The position numbers and the translations under genes are program-made. A stretch of DNA of 64,000 nucleotides from Chalciporus piperatus (Eukaryota; Basidiomycota; Agaricomycetes; Boletales; Boletaceae): the NCBI GenBank assembly GCA_038093975.1, contig JBBPTG010000002.1, positions 372,001 through 436,000 of the forward strand, read 5' to 3'. Each line of letters starts with the position of its first letter. Position 1 is the stretch's first letter. Below are positions 52,554 through 63,398 of the stretch, piece after piece. Under the pieces are notes generated by a model. That model saw nothing but the letters and a program-made list of their open reading frames with translations. It was not told the origin of the DNA and made no database searches.

Positions 52554-55237
52554 ATGGCGCTCGCAGCTTCAAACGCAGGCAAGTACACAAACGAGAGCGC
52601 GTCGATTTTACTAAGGAACGCGTTGTAGGCACTTCAGACGCGTCTGCGTCAACTTGTAAGTTCATTGCACCGCATACCACTGTCCCGGCTAACGTCGTTA
52701 TCCTGGCGACAGCACAGAGAAATCCTATCGCCGAGTTGAAGAATGGCAAGGTCATCTTCAAACAAAAACCCGTATCATTTGAAAAAGCTTCAGAAACGAT
52801 GCAAGGTGGGATTTGAGTTGAACCCATCGGTGCCCTAGCTCAATATCCTGTAGAGATCGTGAAATTTCGCGAGATGCTTGATTCCCGAGTCCAGAACCAG
52901 GATGAACCCCTTCACAGCATACCTGACGAGCACAAACCTATCATTGTGAAATTGGCTCAGGAGAGGTACGTCGTCCGTCTGGCACTTTGGAACCCCTGCT
53001 GATATACCCCAGCGACAAGGGTGTTGTTCCACTGGCCAAACATATACGTTCGATTCTGCTTCCAGGTCCTGGCGAAGTCGAAGATGCCCACCGCTTGAGC
53101 CTTGAGTCAAGTCTCCCGCTCCCCGTAGTGGAACATGCGATCACGATGGTCATGACAAGGACTAACTACGGCCTTGATGGTGCATTGGGTCGGAAATTGC
53201 CTGCAGCCGTTTGCGTTTGGCGATGGGAAGTCCAGGACGCGTACAAAGATTGGCTCCCTAAATCTGCCAAGGAGAGCGCGGAAGCAAGGATGGCAGAACG
53301 TGTGCAGGTATGCAAGTATTACACAATTTCCATGAGTGAGTCTCATCCAACACCGAACAGGCCGGTAAAGACTTGCGTATAGTGTTTGAAAGTCTCTCGC
53401 AGGCCGAGCGGGATGCTATCCTCGATCCGAAGGGTGCGAACAGGTTACCCGTCAAAGACACCAACAAATCCGAGACGGTCGTCGTCTCCCTACGCACTAC
53501 GGAGGATTCTTCTAGAGATCAGGCCCAGAAGGACACAAGGCAAACCACACCAGCTGAGGGCCAAGCGGTGAGTCGCGGACTCTTCGCATTCTACCCAGGG
53601 TGCTCAATCGCATTGCTACTCCAGCATTCGGAGAATGTCGCGCCCAAGGGGCGCCCAAAGAAGGTTCCTGACCCGGAAAAGGCAGCTAAAGTAATATATT
53701 ACCGCGTCTCTTGTTATTTGAACTCATCGGTGCCACAGGTAAAGGGAAAGGAAGAGAAACGAGCAGCGAAGGCGGAGAAAGACAAGAAAGAGAAAGAATC
53801 CCAGCTTAAATCCCGTTCGATCATGGACAGCTTCGTCGTAAAATCCAAGCCCTCGGCTCGGGACCCAGTCACTAAACAGTCGAATGCTACTGCTGGCCCC
53901 TCGGTGGAAAATGATTTTCAAAGGACATTTAAAGCATTCGTGCTGAAGAAGGATGCGGAGCTTGCTCCATATAATTGGTTTTCCGAAAGTCGGGGCGATA
54001 GGACGACTGGTATGACTCATGACCAGGCCATCGTCGTCGACGATGGCGTTCCACCACAGGCACCTTCAGATCATGAGAAGCTATCCAGTGAAATTCCGCA
54101 GGATAGCTCTCCGCAGAGCCTACAGGAGTTAATCGAGGTCCTCCGCAGAAGGAGTCTAAATTGCCCGAGACAGCGCAAGTTATCGCACCTCAAAACATAC
54201 AATCCTCGAGCCGTCCGGGATGCCATTTCGCAGCTCAATGATGCCGAGATTGCAGGCGACCCGGCGCAAGTCCGCCATCTGCTCGCCATTCTCGGTGACC
54301 GCCAGGTCTTCCCAGCCAAAGTTCTCATCTTCCGCGAAGATGCCCGTCCGGGATATTATGGGACATGGACTCGTAACTCTCGTATAGTGGGGCCTCGTAC
54401 ACCATTCAATCGTGACGTGCTAGCTCGGGACTATGGATACGATAGCGGGGAAGAGTGGGAGGATGAAGGCGCTGGTGACGCGGACGACGTGGTTGAGGAC
54501 GGGGAAGATGAAGAACAAGATGCTGAGGACCCTGACTCGGATTTGGATAGCTGGCTTGTAGACGACGACGACGAAGTTGGACCACCCCCGGAGCTCGATG
54601 ACCTATCACCACCACCCTTCGACTTGCCGATGCCTCCGCCGAAACGGAAAGCCGACGCGGGTGAGAAGCAACCAGAGAAAAAGAGAAAAGTCGTGGTGCC
54701 ACTTGTCCCCTCTGTGAAAGGTCCATTCTGGGAATCATCCATTGGACAATGCCACTACGACCCTTTCAGGGCATATCGCGTGCAACTTCTCAATGGTAAG
54801 GTCCCTTTACCCTCCTTTTGTCATCAGTTAACTGGCATCCAGATACACCATACCCAGTTGACCCATTTACTTTTATATCTACCCTTCCTTCGGAGCGACA
54901 AAGTGCCCGGGCGGTGCCATCGACCTTTCTCGTACCCCCTCTACCTGACACAGTCCAGCCTACAGCTGGTACAGTACCTGCCGCAACTTCCAAGCGCACA
55001 ACAACAAGCTCCATGCCAAAGACTATGTTCCCCGATGCACATCTCGGCGCGGTGCTCGAGAAGATCACCAATCTCGCAACTCCCAGCTTTAATTTCCTGG
55101 TTGAAAGCATCTTTCAAGAGCTTAAAGTTCACAAGATCAAAAAGAATGCAATCGAAGCCAAGGTGCGGGAGGTTGGCGAGAAGTCGAAAGAGAAGAAAAT
55201 ATGGGTTGTCAAGCAGGCTCAACCCGAACTTGCTTGA
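52554..55237 (+). CDS. CAC1: Chromatin assembly factor 1 large subunit (p150/Rlf2/Pcf1)
   Basis: CAF-1 deposits H3-H4 behind replication forks and binds PCNA. Exon 1 (52554-52578) joins, across an intron with a GC donor, to an 18-nt exon (52638-52655) and then 52713, giving MALAASNADASASTSQRN and IAELKNGKVIFKQKPVSFEK. The N-terminal region continues EIVKFREMLDSRVQNQDEPL. A lysine/glutamate-rich KER-like stretch (EEKRAAKAEKDKKEKES) precedes SIMDSFVVK, a PIP-like motif. FKAFVLKKDAELAPYNWF follows, then an acidic block near 54450-54600. The C-terminal winged-helix part shows LGAVLEKITNLATPSFNFLV and ends VVKQAQPELA. Confidence 0.86.
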
Positions 55238-55415
55238 CTCCTGGATCCAATCTGTACCTAGTTCATATTATTCGTATTAATCTGGTTTCCAGCATACTAT
55301 AATACAAGTTCCGTGCAAGTACATCCTGGCCATATGAGTAGCCACCACGGGCTCCACCCGGCTTGCTGAGTGTTACGAGGTCGCGGTCCTCCAAGCAAGC
55401 TCCGCCTTTTGGAAG

Positions 55416-56173
55416 TCACTCCCCTCCGGGTTTATACAGTGAACGTCGCCGGACTCTGCTCCTGTTACGGTCTTTTGTCAGCGGCTTATTTCGAAACATG
55501 AGCTACTTACGGATAAGCAATCTCGTCACCTGCCCTCTGTCATTCACGACAGGTTCAAAGCCCATCCCGTTGAATACCTTCAAACGTAGCCTAAGAAAAC
55601 GGGGTCAACGAAATATCGCATCCCACACCAAAACGCAGACTTACGCTAAGCCGTCCAATTCCCGCTGATGAATCTGGGCTGGGTCAGTCTCCTCCAAGTT
55701 CCTCGCGGTCACTTTCAATGCTGCAAGCTCCGCCTCCTTGCTAGCTAGCGAGCTCTCAGCATCACGAATCGCTTTCGCAAGAGATATACGTGAGGCATCG
55801 AACTCATTCAACCGTGCTGCATGCTGTTCTACCGCCGGGACGGTGGGGGGCCGAGTCGATGACTTCCGTGCCGCATCCAGCACACGAGTAAGTGCTGTCG
55901 AGCAAAGGTCAACAGTGCAACTTCCCGAGGCAAGGTACATACCTTTGAGACTGGCATACGCCTCGTCGTTCTCCTTTTTGGCTTTTGAATAATTGACTTT
56001 CATCTGCTCTTCGGCTGCGGTGATTGTGAGGTAGTCATCAGAGGGGTCGATGATCTTCGTCATCTCCCGTATTAGTTTTCTGTTCAGGTCGATCAGTATC
56101 CAAGAAGTGCAATGGGCCGTGCATCCACGTACGTGCATTCTTGAAGGTCTTTTGATTGCAATTCTCGAGCCAT
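55416..56173 (-). CDS. SPC24: Kinetochore Ndc80-complex subunit SPC24
   Basis: SPC24 with SPC25 forms the centromere-proximal globular end of the Ndc80 complex. Exon 1 (MARELQSKDLQECT) joins to KLIREMTKIIDPSDDYLTIT. The middle part is Glu/Ala/Lys-rich coiled coil (EQMKVNYSKAKKENDEAYAS, EFDASRISLAKAIRDAESSL, ASKEAELAALKVTARNLEET). Two small exons encode the globular end, RLKVFNGMGFEPVVNDRGQV and TRLLIRSRVRRRSLYKPGGE, which are the conserved SPC24 C-terminal features. The gene is small, as in the family. It follows CAF-1 tail to tail. Confidence 0.85.
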
Positions 56174-56435
56174 TGCCCGTGTTGTATGAACAAGCGATGA
56201 GCCATACGGCACTACGCGTGATCCTCAGGTCACGTGCATGTCACGCCACCGCGTCGATACGCGCTCGGCACTCTGATTTCGGAAAGATTCGATCATACAT
56301 GCTTTATCATACATGCTTTTGATGGTCTCAGTAAATATGCAACTATCTCCATTATTTTAACTGAACTTCGAAGAGCCAATTACCGTGTTTTACCAACGCT
56401 CTGCAACTAGGTATAGCAAGGCCACGACCTCTGAA

Positions 56436-58502
56436 TCAGTGTTTCACCTTCCAGTAAATGACACTGTTGCCATGGCCCGCAACTGCACACTGTTCAACCT
56501 CAACATTCCTCCCCCATAGCCTTCCCGACAAGTCCTTCACTAATGCCCTGCGTTTAGCTAACATGAAGCGGCCACCTTCGGGTCTCTCCAGGGTCATGGG
56601 CGAGTTGAGGCTCGTCCTCTTCCCAGTCCCTAGTTGGTAATCGTGGTTAAGGCCCCAAGCAACGAGATCTCGACCTGAGCCTCCTGGGCCAGCGTGCGAT
56701 TGAGTGTCCAGTGTCAATAGAACATGGCCTGTCGATGAGACCGTGATAGCATATGGAACGACTGGCACTAAGCCCTGCTTTTGTTCGTCGACTGGTATAC
56801 GATAGGAAGCATAAGAAGGATTCAGTGAATGACATTTTCACTCACATTCACGTAGGCCGCTGACATTCTTCACGCGGACTGGGTTACCCTGAAAATTGGA
56901 AAAGGAATTGTTACCTAGTCCACCCCATTGGCCGTTGCCACAAGCGAGCACATCTACATAAGTGAGTGACTCCTGCGCATTCCGCTCAGCAACAAAGCAG
57001 GTCAAGTCACCACCTGTAACCGGAATTCACTAAGGACGGATTAATGTTTGGATTCATTATCGACTGACCAGCTATTACACCAAGACACTTTGAGTCCGTA
57101 GATGCTGGAATATTTCTGGTCAGTACAATCTCCGTCGGAATAGTTATCGCCTCCAAGGTCACGTTGGGCCCGAGGCCAATTTGACTAATTAACGTTAAGT
57201 AACAAGGGAAACAAACGATCACCGGGGACTTACCCGTGTTGGTTGGCACCCCAGCCAAGTACTCTACCAGAGTTGGAACAGACAAAACTACTCCGGTTGC
57301 CAGCTGCGATCTGGGAGACTTTGATTCCTCTTAATGATGGAATTTCAAATAATGCGTCGCAGAATCTGATGTGGCGGTCGTCAATTGCATTCAGTTGTTC
57401 ATTCGCACCAGACAGAGGCCCAGAATCTCGGGTGAATTGTGACTTATTTGCATGCGGATCCACTATCAATTGCGGTGCGAGCTCGATAGTGACATGCGAA
57501 CTGCCCGTGATGTTTGATGCATTTGCAGGTTTGGGGATGTCAATGTGTCGCAATCCGAGTTGTCCATGCGAGTTAGCGTCCTTGTTCACGGGGTGCGTGA
57601 AAGTGCGCCCTTCCGAGGTCAGTGCCAAGAGGTGGTCGCTCCCAGCAGCGATAGACTTGAAACTAAAGCAAGGAATGAGCTACTGGCATTTGTGAGGATA
57701 GAAGAGACCGACGTTTCGCCCCAGTTGAGCTTCTCCTTCGGAATAACTTCAACAAAATCGATCGATAGTTGTTCGCCCCCTATTAACCATGAAATGGTGC
57801 TGGGAGGTGTACTAGCGGGTTTCTGCTGTTCTTCACTGGCGGCGAAAACGTAAATCCTACCGGAAGCTGACAGCGCATACACGCGGGATTCCGTTAACTG
57901 TAATTTTACGATATTCTGCGCGATATCAACGATAAATACTTGTCGTTTGAGATGAACACATAGACCAACCTTGCCACGAAGGGTCAACTTTGGTGCTCTC
58001 GCGTCCGTCTTGGAACCAAAAAAACCATCACCCCACTGGTAGACATCGCCTCGAGGGTCAACACACGCAGCATGCCTTTGGTGAAGAGCTAGATCACGCA
58101 GCGCTGTGTTCTCTAACCACTTTGCGTTAATCGGGGATTGCAGCGTTTCAACCCCCGGAGATAGTGGATCGATGAGGTTTGACCTGACAATGGCCATGAA
58201 CGTTTGGCATGGTTCCATGGTGATACCACTCACCCGTTAGAGCCCCATACGACTGCACGAAGAACCCCGTCATCATCCACTCCAGTACTGTTGATAGATT
58301 GCGCGAGTTTGGAGGGCAAAGAACTGGCATCACTATGGACAAGGTTGTTTGATAGGCACCAAAATAACACGGCGGTAGAGGCAGCAAGAACTACAGAGCG
58401 CCCCTGCGTCGTATAGGAAGCTCTGCGCAGGGGAATGGGACCAGCGAGTCTCGAAGAAAATCTTTGGGAACGCAAAGGTTTAGAGAATGCATTTCGGAAC
58501 AT
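56436..58502 (-). CDS. FMP25: FMP25-like mitochondrial RCC1-repeat protein
   Basis: A homologue of yeast Fmp25, a mitochondrial inner-membrane protein needed for complex III assembly. The N-terminus is an import-type presequence (MFRNAFSKPLRSQRFSSRLA) followed by a membrane segment (RSVVLAASTAVLFWCLSNNL). RCC1-like repeats follow: LRAVVWGSNG, LRDLALHQRHAACVDPRGDV, YQWGDGFFGS, RVYALSASGRIYVFAASEEQ, VSQIAAGNRSSFVCSNSGRV, and LGWGANQHG. Later exons include DLVAWGLNHDYQLGTGKRTS and the end RNVEVEQCAVAGHGNSVIYW. It faces a second likely mitochondrial gene across 157 bp. Confidence 0.83.
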
Positions 58503-58659
58503 TGGTACTTCTTATGCCGCTGGGGGGCTCTGGTAACAAGTTGTGTAGCTGGAGTTGAGGTTGAGTGTGGTCACTGTACACATATTGGGGACGCGAGAGG
58601 ACGCGACTCCGCTATTAATAGTCCGAATCGGAAATTTCAATCTTGCCAGCACCTACAAC

Positions 58660-59577
58660 ATGGATCCATCAGCACCACAGACAGTCTTCAAAGGCATTGC
58701 TATAACATGCAAGTTCGTCCCTTGTGGCTTGGCTCGCGAGCGTTGGAGGGTGTACTGACATTCTACTATCCAGCAACCGTTTGCGGAGTGACCGCAGGTC
58801 TGTATGGCGGATTCAAGCACGGTACTCCGGGCAAATTTCTCCTTTACTCTTCTGTGAATAGTGGCATTGCCGCTGCAACGTTCTTCAGTATGCATCCCAT
58901 ACCGAAATCCTACGATGTGGTTCGTTGACCTGTTGCTGCACAGGCTTACGGGAGTACGTGGTTGGGCCAGCGCTGGTCTTGACACTACCAGGAAAGCAAT
59001 ACCAGCTGCGTAGAAAGAGGTTGCCTCGCGCTATCGGCGACAACTCAGTGCACGATGACCCCCCTCTGTCATGGACAGACCTCCGAACCTCTCGCTTGCT
59101 TGACTCCGGAATAAGCGGAGCACTTGCGGGCGGCGTTCTCAACACATGGAAACGTATGTCGATCCTCTACTGCCATTGTGTAGTCCTGTGAAACAGCATT
59201 TTATAGGTGGCAGACGAGGTCTAGTTCCTGGCCTCACAACAGGTGCAATCATGTGTGCCTTTTTTCAATGGTCTTTCAACGAGCTCGACATCCTCCGAAT
59301 ACGCCGCGCTTCTTCCAACTCGGTTGCTCCAATTCAATACACAACCCAGAATACCACTGAGGCTACCCAAAGTTCGAAGCCAGAGATTTTCTCGCCGCAA
59401 TCTGAATCGACGCCACCTGTTTCAGCCGAGTCACTTCAAAACGACTCGACGATAGATCGCATACTCTCAATGTTCGGTCGCCAAGTTTCAGACGAAAAAT
59501 ACCTGGAAAGGCTGAAGGCAGAAAGGGATTCTCACCTCCGCCGAATAGCAGAGCTTGAGGAGCAGAAGAACCTATGA
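58660..59577 (+). CDS. Tim17/22/23-like mitochondrial membrane protein
   Basis: A small, Gly-rich membrane protein resembling the Tim17/Tim22/Tim23 fold. If the first intron (58709-58773) uses a GC donor, exon 1 (MDPSAPQTVFKGIAIT) joins to STVCGVTAGLYGGFKHGTPG. The start then matches family expectation; otherwise an ATG at 58706 begins an alternative frame. Further segments are FLLYSSVNSGIAAATFFSLR, EYVVGPALVLTLPGKQYQ, SGISGALAGGVLNTWKRGRR, and GLVPGLTTGAIMCAFFQWSF, with Gly-zipper spacing. A soluble tail ends in a coiled-coil helix (YLERLKAERDSHLRRIAELE). Exact family membership is not certain. Confidence 0.68.
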
Positions 59578-59624
59578 GCCTATGGATGCGTACTCTTTTT
59601 TTGAATTTAGTTGGACATATAGAT

Positions 59625-60979
59625 TTACGTCCCACTACCTTCCGTCGAGCCTCGATCGGTGGACCATACCTCAATCATACCTTTCCCATCTTTGTGGAAT
59701 CCTCCTATAATCACAGAATCCCCTATGCAGGTGATTGAATTCACCTTATAAACATCCTTGCTCTCGAGAGTCCACCTGCATTCCAGTGACAAAGTACCAT
59801 CAGCCGCCGAGCCACCGATTTGATATTGCATAACCTTGCCGAGGAGCGTGCAGGTGAGCAATTCTCGCGGTCCGATAAAAGTTCTGTTAGATTGTTACTA
59901 TCGAGAGACCTGCCAAAAGTTGGTGGACATACAAAGCAACGATAGGACCTTCTGCAGCATTCGTGACTATTCTTGCTTCCTCCCTGAGACCATTCCACTT
60001 GCGTTGCCGTTTCTGTCCACTTCTTGAGCCTTCTGGTGATTTTTCGCCCCCAGTACCAACATATAGGCGCCCATCCGCGGTACCTGCGGCTATCACCCCT
60101 GTGGACGAGATCGACATGGACAAAATAAATGGCGGAGACAAGGAAACTCCCGACGTTGGGGGAGCCGCACCTAGTTTCCGTGTATCATTATCTACATCAC
60201 CCAACGAAAGGCGAACACTCACTCAAGTCATCCCGAGAAAGTATGGTCCCTCGCATGAGGTCAAAATGCATCAGGGCAGAGTCATATCCCCCACTAACAA
60301 TTTCATTGGGACGATCCGGTATAAATCGAACTGACCCGCATACCTGAACATAAGATGAACAGTCGGTAAATGTGAGGCGCTGCTCTTACATTTGTATGAC
60401 TTTGCCGCATCCGTGTTATTTTGGCAGTCTCAAGATCGACAACGCCTACAGATCCAGAGTCGGTGCAGAACGCCATTTGGGTTCCTTTGGCATTTATAGA
60501 GAGCTAGCAATGTCATGAGCTTGGTTCGCTGGAACTCGCGAGTGCAAGACCTTACTTCGCCCAAAATGTCGTCATCGTCTGCGCCTATGACCAGTGTTCG
60601 CAACGCGTCAGCTGGTGTCGAAATAAGTTTGTCTGTGTCCAACGAGAATTGAAGTGCCTGGAGAAATATTGAGAGGAGCGTGTTGACGATGGTCGGCTGG
60701 CTCACCTGTCGTCCCGATGCTACCCAAACGCCAGCGGAAGACTGGAATGAAACCGAAGAAACCGGAGACAACCCTCTTATCGCCTTCAAGACCTTGAATG
60801 TATCCAAGTCATAGAGACGGATAGACCCATCGTCTGTTCAGATTTCAGATGAGTTCGAGGAAGCGCATCCATATCACCACACCTGAGCCTACGACTAATT
60901 GTCGAGAGTCGACAGAGGTTAGACAAGACACCTGGGCAGGGATTTGCAAAGTACGATATCTCGTCTGTTCGCTCCCCAT
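59625..60979 (-). CDS. WD40-repeat protein, WDR53-like
   Basis: The chosen start MGSEQTRYRTLQIPAQVSCL joins to TSVDSRQLVVGSDDGSIRLY and DLDTFKVLKAIRGLSPVSSV. Further blocks are WVASGRQALQFSLDTDKLIS, LSINAKGTQMAFCTDSGSVG, IPDRPNEIVSGGYDSALMHF, and ILSMSISSTGVIAAGTADGR. The C-terminal part reads VNSITCIGDSVIIGGFHKDG and GMIEVWSTDRGSTEGSGT. The repeat order and the DDGSIRLYDL and SGGYDSALMHFDL strands resemble WDR53, a CUL4-DDB1-associated protein; the function is inferred. It diverges from the glutamine synthetase-like gene by 163 bp. Confidence 0.74.
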
Positions 60980-61142
60980 CGTCGTGTTGGTCGCCAGCAA
61001 CGGGCAATTTTGAATCAGAGATGCCGGATGTTTAGCTGCTCGCCGTCATGTGCACATAGTAACGGGAGATTGTGTTCGTCAAGTTGGTTGCTGAACAACT
61101 ACTTGCGCACTACTGAACATTCAGCTCTCTCAAGTCAAACAG

Positions 61143-63323
61143 ATGTCTAACACAGCACTTGTCGCACCCAAATCTGTCGAGGATCTTGAGCATATTTTGC
61201 GAGACGACATCAAGATTAAAGTGGCGGGTCGGTCACAGCGACGTCGAACTACTACTATCGTTGGCTGATCTTATACACGGCAGGTATCGATGGTGATTCA
61301 CCTCTCCTACTTACGTGCCATGTCGAGAGCCTAAACCACCTCGCTCAGTTGACGGAGTCCTTCGTGGAAAGTATATGGTGAGTGTGATGCATGAACGTTG
61401 TTGTGGTAGACTAAGCATTCGCAGTCCAAGGCCAAGTTCTTGAGTGCCGTGCTTTCTGGTGGTTTCGGATTCTGCAGCGTCATCTTGTCAGTTCTCCGCC
61501 ATACTTGATCCTACGCGACTGACCTGTTTCAGTGGCTGGGACATCCACGACGCGGTTTACACGCGTGAACTAGCCATATCGAACCGTGAAAATGGCTATC
61601 GTGATGTTCTGGCTCAAGTAGACCTCTCATCTTATCGAAGAATTCCATGGGACAACAACGTGCCCTTCTTTCTAGTCTCCTTTCTGGATCCCATCACCTT
61701 CAATCCCATATCTGTTGATCCGCGGGGTGTTCTCCGTCTAACGTGCGAGCGTGCCTCAGAACTGCAACTGGCTTGTATCGCTGGCGTGGAGTACGAGGTG
61801 AGTCCAATTAACAGGCAGGAGGGTCGTACTTATCGACGATAGTACTTTAACTTCAAAGGTACGCTGAACGAGAAATACGCATCGTGTATACTGACGAGTC
61901 CTTTCCAGAGACTCCCCAATCCGCGGCCCAGAAAAAGTTCTCTGGACTTCAACCACTAACTCCCGGAAGTGAGTTGGTTTCCATCTACTCCCGCGTCATG
62001 CAGTAACCTAACGGGTGACGGTGCAAGTGCATGGATACTCTCTTCTCCGTACTCAGCTGCACCAAGATTTCTTCAACGAGTTGTTCGACGAAAGCATCAA
62101 GTTCCAGATCGACATAGAGGGACATCGTGCGTAACTTGGGTCTCTTCTCAGACGGTTTCATTCAGATGCTCTTGCTCAGACACCGAAACGGGTCCCGGGG
62201 TACTTGAGACGGCATTAGCTTATACTTCAGCTCTGCGCATGGGTGACAACGCCATCTTGTTCAAGTTCTTGGCAAAGAGCATCGGCCTGAAGCACGGAAT
62301 CATACCTAGTTTTATGGCCAAGCCTTGGGGAAATGTGAGTGACTATCATCGATATGACGAGATCTTTGTCGTGACGTATAGTTAGTTACCTGGCTGTAGC
62401 GGGTGAGTTGTCTGCCAGGACGCATACTGCAGTGATTTCCAACGATTTTTAGCCACACGCATGTTTCCCTCAAAGACCCTGCCGGGAAGAATATATTTGC
62501 ATATTCAGATCCTCAACACCCCAAAGGGAGGCCAGATGCTGCCTTCGAAGATACCAGGTTCCTCTCAAAGAGTGCGGAACATTTCCTGGCAGGATTACTA
62601 GACGGATTACCAGATGGTAAGTCCAAGTTCATGGTTGAGTTGCAGAAATTGACCAACCGCTCGGACTGACCAGTGATGCCGATGGTAAGCTGATGCGTCT
62701 ATGTTCACGGACAAACTAGAATGCCTGCGATGATCATCTAGTTCGTCCCTACCATCAATGGATACAAGCGCCTTGTCGGTGGCGAGGCCTTTTGGGCACC
62801 CAACGCCGTTACATATGGCTATGATTCACGAGGAGCTTCGATTCGCATTATATCGCCCCCTTCAGTCCCATCATCCGCGACGAGATTTGAAGTCCGCGTT
62901 CCTGGTGCAGACATGAACCCATACTTTTCGCTCAGTGCTATCTTTAAGCTGGGTCTGAGAGGGATAGAGAAGCAGATGGAGTTAACAACACTGCCAGTGA
63001 GCATCCTCCAGAAGGATCCCTCCCAGCAAAAGGTGAATACTCGTGGTCGCTGGCCTCCTGACTAAACGTTTAATTTATACCTGGAATAGGTTGTGAAGTT
63101 GCCATCTTCACTGGAAGAAGCAACTGCGAGGATGATGAGACCGGGCAGTGTCGCTCGGGAGGTGTTTGGTGATGAGTTTGTTGACCATTACGGTGGAACT
63201 AGAGAACATGAGGTACGGTTGTGGAACCAGGCTGTCACCAACTGGGAAGGTAAGCACCGTCTACCGGTGACAGAGAATGTTCTAACTGGTCTGTAGTGGA
63301 AAGATACCTCGAGCTTGCGTAAT
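61143..63323 (+). CDS. Glutamine synthetase-like (FluG C-terminal type) protein with microexons
   Basis: A member of the eukaryotic GS-like family related to the C-terminal domain of FluG; a true glutamine synthetase activity is not assured. Exon 1 (61143-61227) joins by a 9-nt exon (61284-61292) to VDGVLRGKYMSKAKFLSAVL, then GFGFCSVIFGWDIHDAVYT. A 16-nt exon (61843-61858) restores EYFNFKETPQSAAQKKF. MHGYSLLRTQLHQDFFNELF and HHTETGPGVLETALAYTSAL follow. A 17-nt exon (62386-62402) restores NLPGCSGHTHVSLKDPAGKN, and an 11-nt exon (62674-62684) gives DVMPMFVPTINGYKRLVGGE. SIRIISPPSVPSSATRFEVR is the catalytic-core end. The protein ends NWEVERYLELA. Confidence 0.86.
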
Positions 63324-63398
63324 AAGAGTCCTATACCTGTTCTACAACGAAGTTACATGGGTGAAGGAAATAATCAGAATATCGTCCCAAAGCGCTCA

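Noticed and set aside
53373..55280. Single 635-codon frame as the complete CAF-1 C-terminus
   Set aside because: The frame runs through an intron after YRVQLLN; splicing restores the DTPYPVDPFTF continuation and the conserved end in the other frame.
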